DNA of 64,000 bases from positions 248,001 to 312,000 of the forward strand of contig CAVTBC010000003.1 of the NCBI GenBank assembly GCA_963732865.1, in the 5' to 3' direction. The translations under genes were made by a program, and so were the position numbers. Below, piece after piece: positions 17,912-26,645 of the stretch. Every line of letters starts with the position of its first letter. Positions within the stretch are counted from its first letter, which is position 1. The notes beneath the pieces were generated by a model. That model searched no databases. It was not told the DNA's origin and saw nothing but the letters and a program-made list of their open reading frames with translations. The stretch is from JADLGL01 sp963732865 (GTDB lineage Bacteria > Pseudomonadota > Alphaproteobacteria > Rhizobiales > Kaistiaceae).

Positions 17912-18109
17912 TCAAGCGTTGCGGTCGTTTCGCCGCTGCTGCTCGGAATCGGATGGGCGGTAGATTCCGGTCGCAGGATCGCGCTCCAGCGTCTTGGCCT
18001 CGCGGCGCATGGGTTCGTCATCGCCTCGCGCTCGCGGCGGCGGCACGAAGCGTTTCCACAGCACCAAGGTGATCACCGCGACAATCGCGAGGACGATGAA
18101 CTGGCTCAT
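17912..18109 (-). CDS. small single-span membrane protein, 65 aa
   Basis: From the ATG at 18109 the protein begins MSQFIVLAIVAVITLVLWKR, one transmembrane helix. A charged tail follows, ending in RDPATGIYRPSDSEQQRRND. Short proteins of this layout with a 'DPxTGxYRP' tail recur next to glyQ in Rhizobiales, and no function is known. It precedes glyQ by 56 bases and probably shares its transcript. The frame opens further upstream, but those residues are arginine-rich. Confidence 0.65.
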   Translation of the reverse strand: MSQFIVLAIVAVITLVLWKRFVPPPRARGDDEPMRREAKTLERDPATGIYRPSDSEQQRRNDRNA

Positions 18110-18171
18110 TGCGGGCGCTCTCCTGCCGCTCACCTGCGACCGCACGATCTTCGCACCGAAGCGGGCGCGCC

Positions 18172-19002
18172 TCAACGTTGCCCAGACGAGGTCGCAGCGG
18201 CGTCCCGCCAAGGCGGATGAACATCGCCGAGGCCGGCTCCGTCGCGCAGGATCGCCTCGAGCGGGGCGCTGAAAGCGTTCCCTTCCGCGCCGTGCAGGAT
18301 GAGCCCCGGCAACACGGCCGGGCTCCCCTTCCTGCCCTTGATGGCGCGGGCGAGGAGAAGCTCAGCGCCGGCGCCGGGCCTCGGATGCAGCGGCAACAAG
18401 GACGCCGCTCCAAACCGGCCGGACAGGCCCGCAAGGAGGTCCGGCAAGGCGGCCGCCTTGGTGACGGCGATCACCGTGCCACCCGGCGCCAATGCCCAGG
18501 CGGCGGCGCGGAACCAGGCGTCGAGACCGGCAACGAGGATATGCGCGGCGGCGCGGGGCTGAGACGGCGACGGGCTGACGGCGCCGGCGGCGTGGTAGGG
18601 CGGGTTGGTCAGCACAAGATCGGCACCCTCGCGCGGCAGGCCGGCAGCGACGCGGTCTGCCTCCGCCGCGGTGATGTCGATTTCGGCGATGTTGATCTGC
18701 CCGGCGAAAGCCTGATTGGCCGGGCGCTTCAGGGCCGTTCGGGCGCATTCCGCCAGAACGGGATCGCGTTCGGCCAGGATGATCTGCGCGCCGGGACAGC
18801 GCGCTGCGGCGCAAAAACCGGCGATTCCGGCGCCCGCACCTAGATCGACGACAAGACCCTCAGTCCCGCCATCCAGCGCCGCGCCCAGCAAGACCGCCTC
18901 CAAACCTGAGCGATGATGGCCGGACGCCGGTTGAACGGCCTCGATGCGACCGCCGAGAAAGGCATCGACCGTGGTCTTCTGAGCGGAACCGGCCCGGGTC
19001 AC
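18172..19002 (-). CDS. tRNA1(Val) adenine-N6-methyltransferase-like (TrmN6/YfiC) protein
   Basis: A class I SAM-dependent methyltransferase of 276 residues. The GTG at 19002 overlaps the stop of the DUF2007 gene (GTGA), giving the start VTRAGSAQKTTVDAFLGGRI. The SAM loop is VVDLGAGAGIAGFC, the second-strand acid is ILAERD, and the catalytic N6-adenine motif is LVLTNPPYHAAG. A G-G-R-x-x-x-x-Q-P-x-x-G-H-R-S-G-x-E substrate loop (GRIEAVQPASGHHRSGLEAV) fits the TrmN6 branch that methylates A37 of tRNA-Val. The target is inferred. It is translationally coupled to the DUF2007 gene. Confidence 0.85.
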   Translation of the reverse strand: MTRAGSAQKTTVDAFLGGRIEAVQPASGHHRSGLEAVLLGAALDGGTEGLVVDLGAGAGIAGFCAAARCPGAQIILAERDPVLAECARTALKRPANQAFAGQINIAEIDITAAEADRVAAGLPREGADLVLTNPPYHAAGAVSPSPSQPRAAAHILVAGLDAWFRAAAWALAPGGTVIAVTKAAALPDLLAGLSGRFGAASLLPLHPRPGAGAELLLARAIKGRKGSPAVLPGLILHGAEGNAFSAPLEAILRDGAGLGDVHPPWRDAAATSSGQR

Positions 19003-19232
19003 TTCGCCTTCGGACGGCGCAGCTCCGCCGCGATTCCGGCCTCGTCGAGGATCTGGCGCGCCCGGGCGGCGGCTTCCTCGGGCACGACAAGCCGGCGTGC
19101 CACGGCGCCGATCGAACCCTCGAGAATGCTCATATTCTGGTCGAACACGTGACTTTGAATACCCGCATCCTTGAGCAGGGCCTGGGCGAAGGACAGAAGC
19201 ACGGCGTCGTTGGTCCTCAGCAGTTCTTCCAT
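18999..19232 (-). CDS. DUF2007 (putative signal-transducing) protein, 77 aa
   Basis: The ATG at 19232 starts MEELLRTNDAVLLSFAQALL. The protein alternates an LRTNDAVLLSFA helix start, an AGIQSHVFDQNMSILEGSIG strand pair and a C-terminal RRLVVPEEAAARARQILDEA helix, the compact DUF2007 fold. The family is annotated as a possible signal-transducing protein with no proven role. It overlaps the methyltransferase gene and is divergent from the polyprenyl synthase gene; their promoters must share 133 bases. Confidence 0.85.
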   Translation of the reverse strand: MEELLRTNDAVLLSFAQALLKDAGIQSHVFDQNMSILEGSIGAVARRLVVPEEAAARARQILDEAGIAAELRRPKAK

Positions 19233-19351
19233 CGACTCGGCTTTCTCGCTCGCGGGGCCCGAAGCTAGGCGTTCCCGACCGCCCAAACAATCTTCAGCCG
19301 GCGGTGGCTTGTTGCGGGCAAGGGGGTTGCCTATTGTCTCGCCTCTTTGCC

Positions 19352-19360
19352 GGGAGGGAA
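19352..19360 (+). promoter_or_regulatory. ribosome binding site fixing a TTG start
   Basis: GGGAGGGAA ends five bases before the TTG at 19366. No ATG or GTG downstream has a comparable site before conserved residues begin, so it decides the start of the polyprenyl synthase. Confidence 0.75.
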
Positions 19361-19365
19361 TCCGT

Positions 19366-20382
19366 TTGGGTGTTGTTGTCGCGCTTGGCGAAGACAAGCG
19401 GTCGCAATCGGGGATCGAGCCGCTGGCGGCGCTGGTCAAGGATGACCTGGCGCAGGTGAACGGGCTGATAATCGACAAGGCCGGATCGGACGTGGCGATG
19501 ATTCCGGAGGTCGCCAGCCATCTCATTTCCTCGGGCGGCAAGCGGCTGCGTCCAATGCTGACGCTAGCGGCGGCGCGGATGTGCGGCTATGCCGGCAACG
19601 GCCATGTGAAGCTGGCGGCCGGCGTCGAGTTCATGCACACGGCGACATTGCTGCATGACGATGTTGTCGATGGCAGCGATCTGCGCCGCGGCAAGCTGGC
19701 GGCGCGGATGGTCTGGGGCAATCCGGCCAGCGTCCTCGTCGGCGACTTCCTGCTCGGCCAAGCCTTCAAGATGATGGTCGAGGTTGGCTCGCTGGAGGCG
19801 CTGGCGATCCTGTCCAACGCCGCGGCGGTCATCGCCGAAGGCGAGGTGAACCAACTCGCCGCGAGCCAGAAGCTGGCAACCACCGAGGACGAATATCTCA
19901 GCATTGTATCGGCGAAGACGGCGTCGCTGTTCGCCGCGTCCGCCGAAGTCGGGCCGGTGCTGGCCGGACGCCCAGCGTCGGAGCGGGCCGCGTTCCGTTC
20001 GTACGGCGCCAATCTCGGCCTGGTCTTCCAGCTGATCGACGATGTCCTCGACTATGGCGGCAATGCCAATGATCTCGGCAAAGCGATCGGCGATGATTTC
20101 CGCGAGGGCAAGATCACCCTGCCCCTGGTTCTTGCCTATCGCCGCGGCTCCGACGAAGATCGCGCCTTCTGGCAGCGCGCCGTGGAGCAAAGCGACATCG
20201 GCGAAGGTGATCTGGCGCACGCGATCGCCTTGATGAAGCGGCATCAGGCGCTCGACGATACGATCGACCGGGCCCGGCATTTCGGCGCCGTCGCCAGGGA
20301 TGCGCTGGCGCCCTTCCCTAAATCCGCATTCAAGTCCGCGTTGCTGGAAGTCGTCGACTTCTGCATTGAGCGCGCCCACTGA
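19366..20382 (+). CDS. ispB: polyprenyl (octaprenyl-type) diphosphate synthase
   Basis: Builds the long isoprenoid side chain of ubiquinone. From the TTG at 19366 the protein has 338 residues and begins LGVVVALGEDKRSQSGIEPL, which is the conserved N-terminus in Rhizobiales. Both aspartate-rich motifs are intact: LLHDDVVDGSDLRRG and LVFQLIDDVLDYGG. The SSGGKRLRPMLTLAAA signature is also complete. The chain length is probably octa- to decaprenyl; decaprenyl (Q10) is usual in this group. Divergent from DUF2007; the TPR gene follows 11 bases later. Confidence 0.93.
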   Translation: MGVVVALGEDKRSQSGIEPLAALVKDDLAQVNGLIIDKAGSDVAMIPEVASHLISSGGKRLRPMLTLAAARMCGYAGNGHVKLAAGVEFMHTATLLHDDVVDGSDLRRGKLAARMVWGNPASVLVGDFLLGQAFKMMVEVGSLEALAILSNAAAVIAEGEVNQLAASQKLATTEDEYLSIVSAKTASLFAASAEVGPVLAGRPASERAAFRSYGANLGLVFQLIDDVLDYGGNANDLGKAIGDDFREGKITLPLVLAYRRGSDEDRAFWQRAVEQSDIGEGDLAHAIALMKRHQALDDTIDRARHFGAVARDALAPFPKSAFKSALLEVVDFCIERAH

Positions 20383-20393
20383 AACCGACAATC

Positions 20394-22157
20394 ATGACAC
20401 CCCGGCAAACGGCCATCCTCCGACCGCCCAACCTCAAGCAGATCAAAATGATGCGCCTTCGGTTCCGACCTGCCTCCATCTTGGCCGCTCTGGCGGCCGC
20501 CGCAATAATGGCGGCGCCGGGCGCCGCGCTGGCGCAAAACGGCTTTGTCAGTACGGCCGGCGCCTATCTGTCGGCCCGCGCGGCGGTCGTCCGTTCGGAC
20601 CCGGCCTCCGCCGCCAGCTACTATCGCATCGTCCTCGACCGTAACCCCGGCAATCCGCAACTCGCTTCGACCGTGCTTGGCCTGTGGATCGAGTCGGGCC
20701 AGATCAATCAGGCGATATCGCTGGCGCGGACGGTGATCTTGTCTGACACCGGAAACGAACCGGCGCGGTTGGTGCTGGCGGCCGACGCAATCCGAAACGG
20801 TGATTTCGAGGCAGCAGCCAACAATCTCGACGCAATCGCCGGCGACGCCCTCTCCGAGATTACGACCGGTGTCCTCGGCGCCTGGATGCAGGCGGGCGAA
20901 GGCGATGTCGATGGCGCTTTGGCAACGCTCGAAGCCATGAATTCGTCGGACCTGCTGCAGACGTTTCACGCCGCGCTTATCGCCGATATGGCGGGGCACA
21001 GCGGCGAGGCCCTGAACCTCATCAGCCAGATCTACGACACGGGCAGTTCGCAGCGCGTGACGGAGGCCTATGCAAGGCTGTTGGCGCGGAACGGCTACGC
21101 CGATCAGGCCGTGGCCGTGATCACCGCCTTCCTGCAAACGGTTCCTGGTCATCCGACCTTGACCCAACTACGCGACGACATCCAGAACGGCCAGGAAATC
21201 GCACCTCTGGTTGCCGACGCGAAGCAAGGCGCCGCCGAGGTTTTCTACGGCCTGGCATCGTCGCTGGTCGCCGCGAATGATTTCCAGACGGCTATCAGCT
21301 ACCTGCAGCTTGCCCGTTTCATCGGACCGTCAGGCGACCTTCCGTCGGTGCTGCTGGGCCAGGTTCTGCAGGCGCAGAGCCGGTATCGCGAGGCGGCACA
21401 GTCGTTCGATTCGGTTCCGCCCGGTTCGCCCTTCTTTGTCCTGGCCGCCATCGGCGCATCGGCCAGCGACGACATACGCGGCATGCACGACCGGGCGGCC
21501 GCGCGTCTGGAGCCTATCGCGGCTGCAGACCCGAGCGACGCCAACATCGCCAACGCCCTCGCCGGAATCTACCGCAGCCAGGGACGGTGGCAGGACGCCA
21601 ACACGCTCCTCACCAATACGCTCCACGCGCTGCCGACGCTGGTCGCCGATGACTGGCGGCTGTTCTACCAGCGCGCCGTCTCGTTCGAGCGGCTTGGGCA
21701 GTGGCCGGAGGCTGAGGCCGATTTCCAGCGCGCCCTCGCCCTTTCGCCGGACGAGCCGGAAGTGCTCAACTATCTCGGCTATTCCTGGGTTGACCGCGGC
21801 GAAAACTATCTCCAGGCGCTCGACATGATCCAGCGCGCCGCGCAGCAACGCCCCGATTCCGGCTACATCATCGACAGCCTCGGCTGGGCCTATTTCAAGC
21901 TCGGCGAATATGACACCGCGGTCGACACGCTCGAGCAGGCGGCCGAGATGACGCCGGACAATCCCGAGGTTCTCAGCCATCTCGGCGACGCCTATTGGCG
22001 TGTTGGCCGCCGACTGGAAGCCGTCTATCAATGGGTCCAGGCGCTAGCGTTTGATCCGAGCGAGGAAATGGCTCAGCAGATCCAGGACAAGATCGACAAC
22101 GGGCTGCCCGACCTCGAAGCAGGCACCGACGCACCGGGCCTGTTAGAAATCAAATAG
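20394..22157 (+). CDS. exported tetratricopeptide-repeat protein
   Basis: Up to 587 residues. A second ATG pair at 20448 directly precedes a classic signal peptide (MMRLRFRPASILAALAAAAI, cleavage at ALA-Q) and may be the true start. The mature protein is built of helical pairs: degenerate TPRs through the first half, then clear copies in the last ~200 residues (WPEAEADFQRALALSPDEPE, YFKLGEYDTAVDTLEQAAEM, NPEVLSHLGDAYWRVGRRLE). It likely scaffolds an envelope complex in the periplasm. No enzyme domain is visible. It is placed between ispB and ispE, nine bases before the latter, so co-transcription is likely. Confidence 0.85.
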   Translation: MTPRQTAILRPPNLKQIKMMRLRFRPASILAALAAAAIMAAPGAALAQNGFVSTAGAYLSARAAVVRSDPASAASYYRIVLDRNPGNPQLASTVLGLWIESGQINQAISLARTVILSDTGNEPARLVLAADAIRNGDFEAAANNLDAIAGDALSEITTGVLGAWMQAGEGDVDGALATLEAMNSSDLLQTFHAALIADMAGHSGEALNLISQIYDTGSSQRVTEAYARLLARNGYADQAVAVITAFLQTVPGHPTLTQLRDDIQNGQEIAPLVADAKQGAAEVFYGLASSLVAANDFQTAISYLQLARFIGPSGDLPSVLLGQVLQAQSRYREAAQSFDSVPPGSPFFVLAAIGASASDDIRGMHDRAAARLEPIAAADPSDANIANALAGIYRSQGRWQDANTLLTNTLHALPTLVADDWRLFYQRAVSFERLGQWPEAEADFQRALALSPDEPEVLNYLGYSWVDRGENYLQALDMIQRAAQQRPDSGYIIDSLGWAYFKLGEYDTAVDTLEQAAEMTPDNPEVLSHLGDAYWRVGRRLEAVYQWVQALAFDPSEEMAQQIQDKIDNGLPDLEAGTDAPGLLEIK

Positions 22158-22166
22158 TTTGGACCG

Positions 22167-23069
22167 GTGGGCGCAATCGCCGATGTCATAAGCGAGCCGG
22201 CACCAGCCAAGATCAACTTGGCGCTGCACATACTCGCCCGCCGCCCCGACGGCTATCATGATATCGACAGCCTCGCAGTGTTCGCCAATATCGGCGACCG
22301 CGTTGCCTTTGCCGCATCGGACGATGGCCCGCCCCTCATCATCGACGGGCCGTTTGCCGGCGATTTGGCGATGATCGACCACGACGACAATCTCGTGCTG
22401 CGCGCCGCGCACGTCCTTGCCCAACTCGCCGGCAGGGTACCGTCCGGCTTCACTTTGCATCTGAGCAAGAACTTGCCGGTCGGGGCCGGCATCGGCGGCG
22501 GCTCGGCCGACGCGGCCGCGACGCTGCGGCTCCTCAACCGCCAATGGCAGCTGCATTTGCCTCCCGAGCGGCTGGAGGTGCTTGCGCTCGACCTCGGGGC
22601 GGATGTCCCGATGTGCCTGCGTTCGGGCGCCCTTCGCGCCACCGGCAAGGGTGAGATGCTGTCCGATGTCGTCGGCCTGCCACCCTTGCCGATGGTTCTG
22701 GTCTTCCCCGGCGTCGGCGTCAGTACCAGCATGGTCTTTGCCGGCCTCGCCAAAGCCGCCGATCCACCGCTTCCGGCGATGCCGGCCGCCTTCGGCGATG
22801 TGACTGATGTTGCCGATTGGCTGAATGGCCTGCGCAACGGGCTTGAGCGCGCCGCCCGGATCGAGGCGCCGGTGATCGGCGAGGCGTTGAAGGCCCTTGA
22901 GAAATCGGACGATTGCCTGCTGGCGCGGATGAGCGGCTCGGGCTCCTGCTGCTTCGGCCTCTACCCCTCGCGTGAGGCGGCCGAACGCGCCGCGCTGGCG
23001 ATACAGGCCGACCGGGCGCAATGGTGGGTCAAGGCCGCGACCGCCGGCCGTTCCCTCTTCGGAGTGTGA
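22167..23069 (+). CDS. ispE: 4-diphosphocytidyl-2-C-methyl-D-erythritol kinase
   Basis: Phosphorylates CDP-methylerythritol in the MEP isoprenoid pathway. GTG start, 300 residues. The GHMP-kinase ATP loop is present (NLPVGAGIGGGSADAAATLR), as are the N-terminal APAKINLALHILARRPDGYH and the C-terminal LARMSGSGSCCFGLYPS motifs. It shares the pathway with ispH at 45 kb and the polyprenyl synthase just upstream. The moaB ATG lies two bases beyond its stop, so the genes are probably in one transcript. Confidence 0.95.
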   Translation: MGAIADVISEPAPAKINLALHILARRPDGYHDIDSLAVFANIGDRVAFAASDDGPPLIIDGPFAGDLAMIDHDDNLVLRAAHVLAQLAGRVPSGFTLHLSKNLPVGAGIGGGSADAAATLRLLNRQWQLHLPPERLEVLALDLGADVPMCLRSGALRATGKGEMLSDVVGLPPLPMVLVFPGVGVSTSMVFAGLAKAADPPLPAMPAAFGDVTDVADWLNGLRNGLERAARIEAPVIGEALKALEKSDDCLLARMSGSGSCCFGLYPSREAAERAALAIQADRAQWWVKAATAGRSLFGV

Positions 23070-23071
23070 GG

Positions 23072-23590
23072 ATGAGCGAAAAGGCGTTTGTTCCTGTCCG
23101 CTTTGCCGTGCTGACGGTGTCAGACACGCGAGGCCTCGCCGACGACAAGTCCGGCGCCACGCTTGCCGAGCGTGTCGAAGCCGCGGGCCACCGGCTGATC
23201 GCGCGAAACATCGTCCCCGACGACGTCGCCGCCATTCGTGGCGTGGTCGAACCCTGGATTGCCGATTCCGGGATCGACGTCATACTCACCACGGGCGGCA
23301 CCGGCCTCGCCGCGCGGGATGTCACGCCCGAAGCGATCGAACCGCTGTTTGAAAAACGCATCGACGGCTTCTCGGCGATCTTCCACCGCATCAGCTTCGA
23401 GAAGATCGGCACCTCGACGATCCAATCGCGCGCCACCGCCGGCCTCGCCCACGGCACCTTCATCTTCGTCCTCCCCGGCTCGCCCGGCGCCTGCCGCGAT
23501 GCCTGGGACGGCGTCCTGGCGCAGCAATTCGATGCGCGCCATCCGCCCTGCAATTTCATCGAAGTGATGCCGCAATTGCGGGCTGGCTGA
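23072..23590 (+). CDS. moaB: molybdenum cofactor biosynthesis protein B
   Basis: A 172-residue MoaB/MogA-fold protein that adenylates molybdopterin. The start ATG is preceded by GGAGTGTGAG. Landmarks are RFAVLTVSDTRGLADDKSGA, DVILTTGGTGLAARDVTPEA (the TGGTG loop), GTSTIQSRATAG and the LPGSPGACRDAW loop. Everything expected is present. It is translationally close to ispE, and the following gap holds an SOS-box-like site before the radical SAM gene. Confidence 0.93.
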   Translation: MSEKAFVPVRFAVLTVSDTRGLADDKSGATLAERVEAAGHRLIARNIVPDDVAAIRGVVEPWIADSGIDVILTTGGTGLAARDVTPEAIEPLFEKRIDGFSAIFHRISFEKIGTSTIQSRATAGLAHGTFIFVLPGSPGACRDAWDGVLAQQFDARHPPCNFIEVMPQLRAG

Positions 23591-23598
23591 ACATCTTT

Positions 23599-23613
23599 GT
23601 TCTTGCTTTGTTC
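23599..23613 (+). promoter_or_regulatory. GTTC-N7-GTTC, alphaproteobacterial LexA (SOS) box-like site
   Basis: GTTC-TTGCTTT-GTTC matches the direct-repeat LexA box known in Alphaproteobacteria. It lies in the 47-base gap between moaB and the radical SAM gene, 24 bases before the latter's ATG, where a repressor would act. The match is exact for the eight fixed bases; binding is inferred. Confidence 0.6.
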
Positions 23614-23637
23614 ACGCCGCAAGCCTAGCTTGCCGGC

Positions 23638-24771
23638 ATGGCTTTCGCTCAACATCGATCTGAACCCGACCCGCGCCCGACGTCTGCCCCGGCGATCGAC
23701 CAAGCCCCCATCGTTCCGGAACGGCGGCGTGGGCGTGGGTCGGAGACCAACCGCTCCGGGCGATTTGAGCCGGTCGAACGGGTGGCGCTCGACGACGGCT
23801 GGGACAGCCTTGAGGATCTGCCGCCGCTGAAGACCGAAGTTCAGGTCGAACGGCCGCGCAAGATCATCTCGCGCAACGATTCGCCGGACATCGGCTTCAA
23901 CCAGTCGATCAACCCCTATCGCGGCTGTGAGCATGGCTGCGCCTATTGTTTCGCGCGCCCGACGCACGCCTTTATGGGGCTTTCGCCGGGTCTCGATTTC
24001 GAAACCAAGCTGTTCGCCAAGCCGGGCGCGGCGCGGCTGCTCGAGCGCGAACTGGCGCGGCCCGGCTACAAGGCGGACGTGATCGCCATCGGCACCAATA
24101 CCGATCCCTATCAGCCGATCGAGCGCCGCTATCGTATCATGCGCGAGATTCTGACCGTGCTGGCGGAAGCCAATCATCCGGTGGCGATCCTGACGAAGAA
24201 CGCGCTGGTGATTCGCGACATCGACATTCTGGCGCCCATGGCCGAGCGCGGCCTGGTCAAAGTCGGACTGTCGGTGACGACGCTCGACCGCAAGCTCGCC
24301 CGGGCCATGGAGCCGCGCGCCTCGACGCCGGCCAAGCGGCTGGAGGCGCTGCGGCGCTTGTCGGAGGCCGGCATTCCGACCGGGGTGATGTTTGCGCCGG
24401 TGATCCCCGGGCTGAACGAACCGGAGATGGAGCGTGTGCTCGATGCCGCTAAGGCGCAAGGCGTGCGCGAGGCGGGCTATGTGCTGTTGCGGCTGGCGCT
24501 CGAAGTCGCCGATCTCTTCAAGGAATTCCTGCAAAGCCACTATCCGGACCGGTACAGCCGGGTGATGTCGCTGGTGCGCTCGATGCGACAGGGCAAGGAC
24601 TACGATTCATCCTGGGGCCAGCGCATGAGCGGCGTCGGCCCCTATGCGTGGCAGATCGGACGGCGATTCGAGATCGCCTGTACGAAGCTTGGCCTCAACA
24701 CCGAGCGGCTGAAATTGCGAACCGACCTCTTTCACGCGCCCGGCGGCGGTGAACAACTGAGTCTCCTCTAA
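23638..24771 (+). CDS. PA0069-family radical SAM protein (SplB-like)
   Basis: A 377-residue radical SAM enzyme. The cluster cysteines are C-x3-C-x2-C in GCEHGCAYCFARPTHAF, preceded by ISRNDSPDIGFNQSINPYRG, a signature of the PA0069 group related to spore photoproduct lyase. A GTNTDPYQPIERRYRIMREI SAM-binding stretch follows. The first ~70 residues are proline/arginine-rich and look unstructured. The reaction of this group is not established; repair of DNA lesions is suggested by the SplB relationship. In this window the case is strengthened by the SOS-box-like site directly upstream and rnhB directly downstream. Confidence 0.85.
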   Translation: MAFAQHRSEPDPRPTSAPAIDQAPIVPERRRGRGSETNRSGRFEPVERVALDDGWDSLEDLPPLKTEVQVERPRKIISRNDSPDIGFNQSINPYRGCEHGCAYCFARPTHAFMGLSPGLDFETKLFAKPGAARLLERELARPGYKADVIAIGTNTDPYQPIERRYRIMREILTVLAEANHPVAILTKNALVIRDIDILAPMAERGLVKVGLSVTTLDRKLARAMEPRASTPAKRLEALRRLSEAGIPTGVMFAPVIPGLNEPEMERVLDAAKAQGVREAGYVLLRLALEVADLFKEFLQSHYPDRYSRVMSLVRSMRQGKDYDSSWGQRMSGVGPYAWQIGRRFEIACTKLGLNTERLKLRTDLFHAPGGGEQLSLL

Positions 24772-24816
24772 CTCGCCACTTGATCTGGGACAGCATGGCG
24801 GCAAGCATGGCGCACC

Positions 24817-25524
24817 ATGGCGCGCCGCCCCTCCAAGTCAGAATCTCTTTTGCCGCTGGACGAACCGGCTACGCCGACCGATTTCTTCGAGCGGCGGGCG
24901 CGGAAGCGAGGCGCGGGTTGGATTGCCGGCGTCGATGAAGCCGGCCGCGGTCCGCTGGCGGGGCCCGTAGTCGTCGCCGCGGTGATGTTCGATGGGCGGC
25001 ATTTTCCGCGCGGTCTCAATGATTCCAAGCTGCTCTCAGCGGACGAGCGAAACCGGCTTTACGACAAGATCCTGGCGGCCGGCTTCGTCGGCATAGCCGT
25101 GGCGAGCCGGGCGCGGATCGACCACATGAACATCCTGCGCGCCTCGCTGTGGGGCATGACGCGGGCCGTGCGCGCGCTGCCGCATTTGCCCGATCACGTC
25201 CTCATCGACGGCAATATGATCCCGCCCGGACTGCCCTGTGGCAGCGAAGCTCTGGTCAGCGGTGACAGCCGGTCCGTTTCGATTGCCGCCGCCTCAATCA
25301 TCGCCAAGGTGACACGGGACCGGCTCATGGCGCGGATCGCGATGGCGTTCCCCGATTATGGCTTCGAATCGCACAAGGGCTATTCGACGCCGGAGCATTT
25401 CGCGGCGCTGGAGGCAAACGGCCCCTGCGAGCACCACCGGCGCAGCTTTGCGCCGATCCGCCAGCGGCTGGAGCCAGCTGCGGGGCCCGATGCTATGCTC
25501 TTCGGAGAAGAAGCGCTGCCTTAG
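24817..25524 (+). CDS. rnhB: ribonuclease HII
   Basis: Cuts RNA in RNA-DNA hybrids, including single embedded ribonucleotides. The 235-residue protein carries the catalytic D-E start AGVDEAGRGPLAGPVVVAAV, a second aspartate in DHVLIDGNMI, and a conserved SIAAASIIAKVTRDRLM followed by GYSTPEHFAAL. The first ~35 residues are an extra N-terminal tail. Its TAG shares three bases with the atpF stop on the other strand (TTAG), so the two genes are convergent and overlapping. Confidence 0.95.
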   Translation: MARRPSKSESLLPLDEPATPTDFFERRARKRGAGWIAGVDEAGRGPLAGPVVVAAVMFDGRHFPRGLNDSKLLSADERNRLYDKILAAGFVGIAVASRARIDHMNILRASLWGMTRAVRALPHLPDHVLIDGNMIPPGLPCGSEALVSGDSRSVSIAAASIIAKVTRDRLMARIAMAFPDYGFESHKGYSTPEHFAALEANGPCEHHRRSFAPIRQRLEPAAGPDAMLFGEEALP

Positions 25525-26006
25525 TGGAGGCGGGCCTTGGCCTCGTCGATCGCCTCGGTGACGAGCTTGGCGGCCTCGGCGCCCTTGACCTTGGCGGCCA
25601 GCACACGCTCCGCGGCGGCGATGGCGAGATCGGCGGACAATGAGCGCACTTCCTGTAACGCCACGGTCTCGGCCTGCGAGATCTTCTGTTCGGCGATCTT
25701 GGCGCGGCGCTCGACATATTCGTCGCTCTTGCGCTGCGCTTCGGTGGCATAGGCCGCCGCCTCGCGACGGGCCTGTTCGATGATTTCCTCGGCCTCCTGC
25801 TCGGCCTCGCGTGCCTTGCGCTGATATTCGGCGAGCAGCGCTTGGGCCTCTTCGCGGAGCTTGCGCGCTTCGTCGAGCTCCTTGCTGACGGCCTCGGCGC
25901 GGCGATCAAGCGCGCCGGTCACCAGCCGAGGCGCCTTGATGTAGAGAACAATCGCCAAGAAGATGATGAGGGCGACGAGCACCCAAAAGGCTGGATCCTC
26001 AAGCAT
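25521..26006 (-). CDS. atpF: F0F1 ATP synthase subunit b
   Basis: The membrane stator subunit. The ATG at 26006 has GGAGG six bases upstream and overlaps the b' stop by eight bases, which is better than the frame's upstream start. 161 residues: an N-terminal membrane helix (FWVLVALIIFLAIVLYIKAP) followed by a long charged coiled coil (KELDEARKLREEAQALLAEY onward) and a C-terminal AERVLAAKVKGAEAAKLVTE. Last gene of the F0 operon; convergent with rnhB. Confidence 0.95.
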   Translation of the reverse strand: MLEDPAFWVLVALIIFLAIVLYIKAPRLVTGALDRRAEAVSKELDEARKLREEAQALLAEYQRKAREAEQEAEEIIEQARREAAAYATEAQRKSDEYVERRAKIAEQKISQAETVALQEVRSLSADLAIAAAERVLAAKVKGAEAAKLVTEAIDEAKARLH

Positions 26007-26607
26007 TGCCGACCTCCACAAACTCTACGGCCTGGCGCACTTCGGCGGCGGTCGGCTTCGAACCGAGCAGGCGCTGCACCACGGCCTCCGCGGCATCGGT
26101 CGCGATATCGTTGACGTCGGCAAGCGCCTTCGCCTTGATCTCGTCGATCCGCGTTCCGGCGTCGGCCAACTTCTTGTCCAGTTCCGCCTCGATCGCTGCC
26201 TGACGCGCATCCGCGTCGGCCTTGGCCGCATCGCGGGCTTCGGCGGCGATCGCGTAAGCGCCCGCTCGGGCTTCGGCAAGAGCGCGCTCATAGGCCGCCA
26301 AGGCGTCATCCGACTGCTGCTTCAACCGCTCGGCCTGATCGAGATCACGGGCGATACGATCCCGCCGATCCTCAAGAATGCCGCCGATGCGTGGCAGGAC
26401 AACCCGTGCCAGCAGCAGATAGAGGATGACAAAACAGATCGCCAGCCAAAGCAGTTCGGACGCAAAGTAGGTCGATTCGAAGGGCGGGAAACCGGTTCCC
26501 TCCTGGGTCTCGTCGACTCCCACAGTGTCCACAAGCTGGCCGTCGCCGGGCGGCGCGCCCACCTCGGCGCTGGCTTGCGCGATAACGATCGTCGCGGGGA
26601 ATTCCAT
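25999..26607 (-). CDS. atpF': F0F1 ATP synthase subunit b'
   Basis: The second, diverged b subunit found in photosynthetic bacteria and many Alphaproteobacteria, forming a b-b' stator. 202 residues: an N-terminal tail of about 45 residues that is unusually rich in Gly/Glu, the membrane helix ELLWLAICFVILYLLLARVV, and a coiled coil starting LEDRRDRIARDLDQAERLKQ. It overlaps atpF by eight bases and follows atpE by 38. Confidence 0.93.
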   Translation of the reverse strand: MEFPATIVIAQASAEVGAPPGDGQLVDTVGVDETQEGTGFPPFESTYFASELLWLAICFVILYLLLARVVLPRIGGILEDRRDRIARDLDQAERLKQQSDDALAAYERALAEARAGAYAIAAEARDAAKADADARQAAIEAELDKKLADAGTRIDEIKAKALADVNDIATDAAEAVVQRLLGSKPTAAEVRQAVEFVEVGNA

Positions 26608-26645
26608 CGGCGCTCCTCTGACCTAAAGCGGTCGTTCGACCGAAC

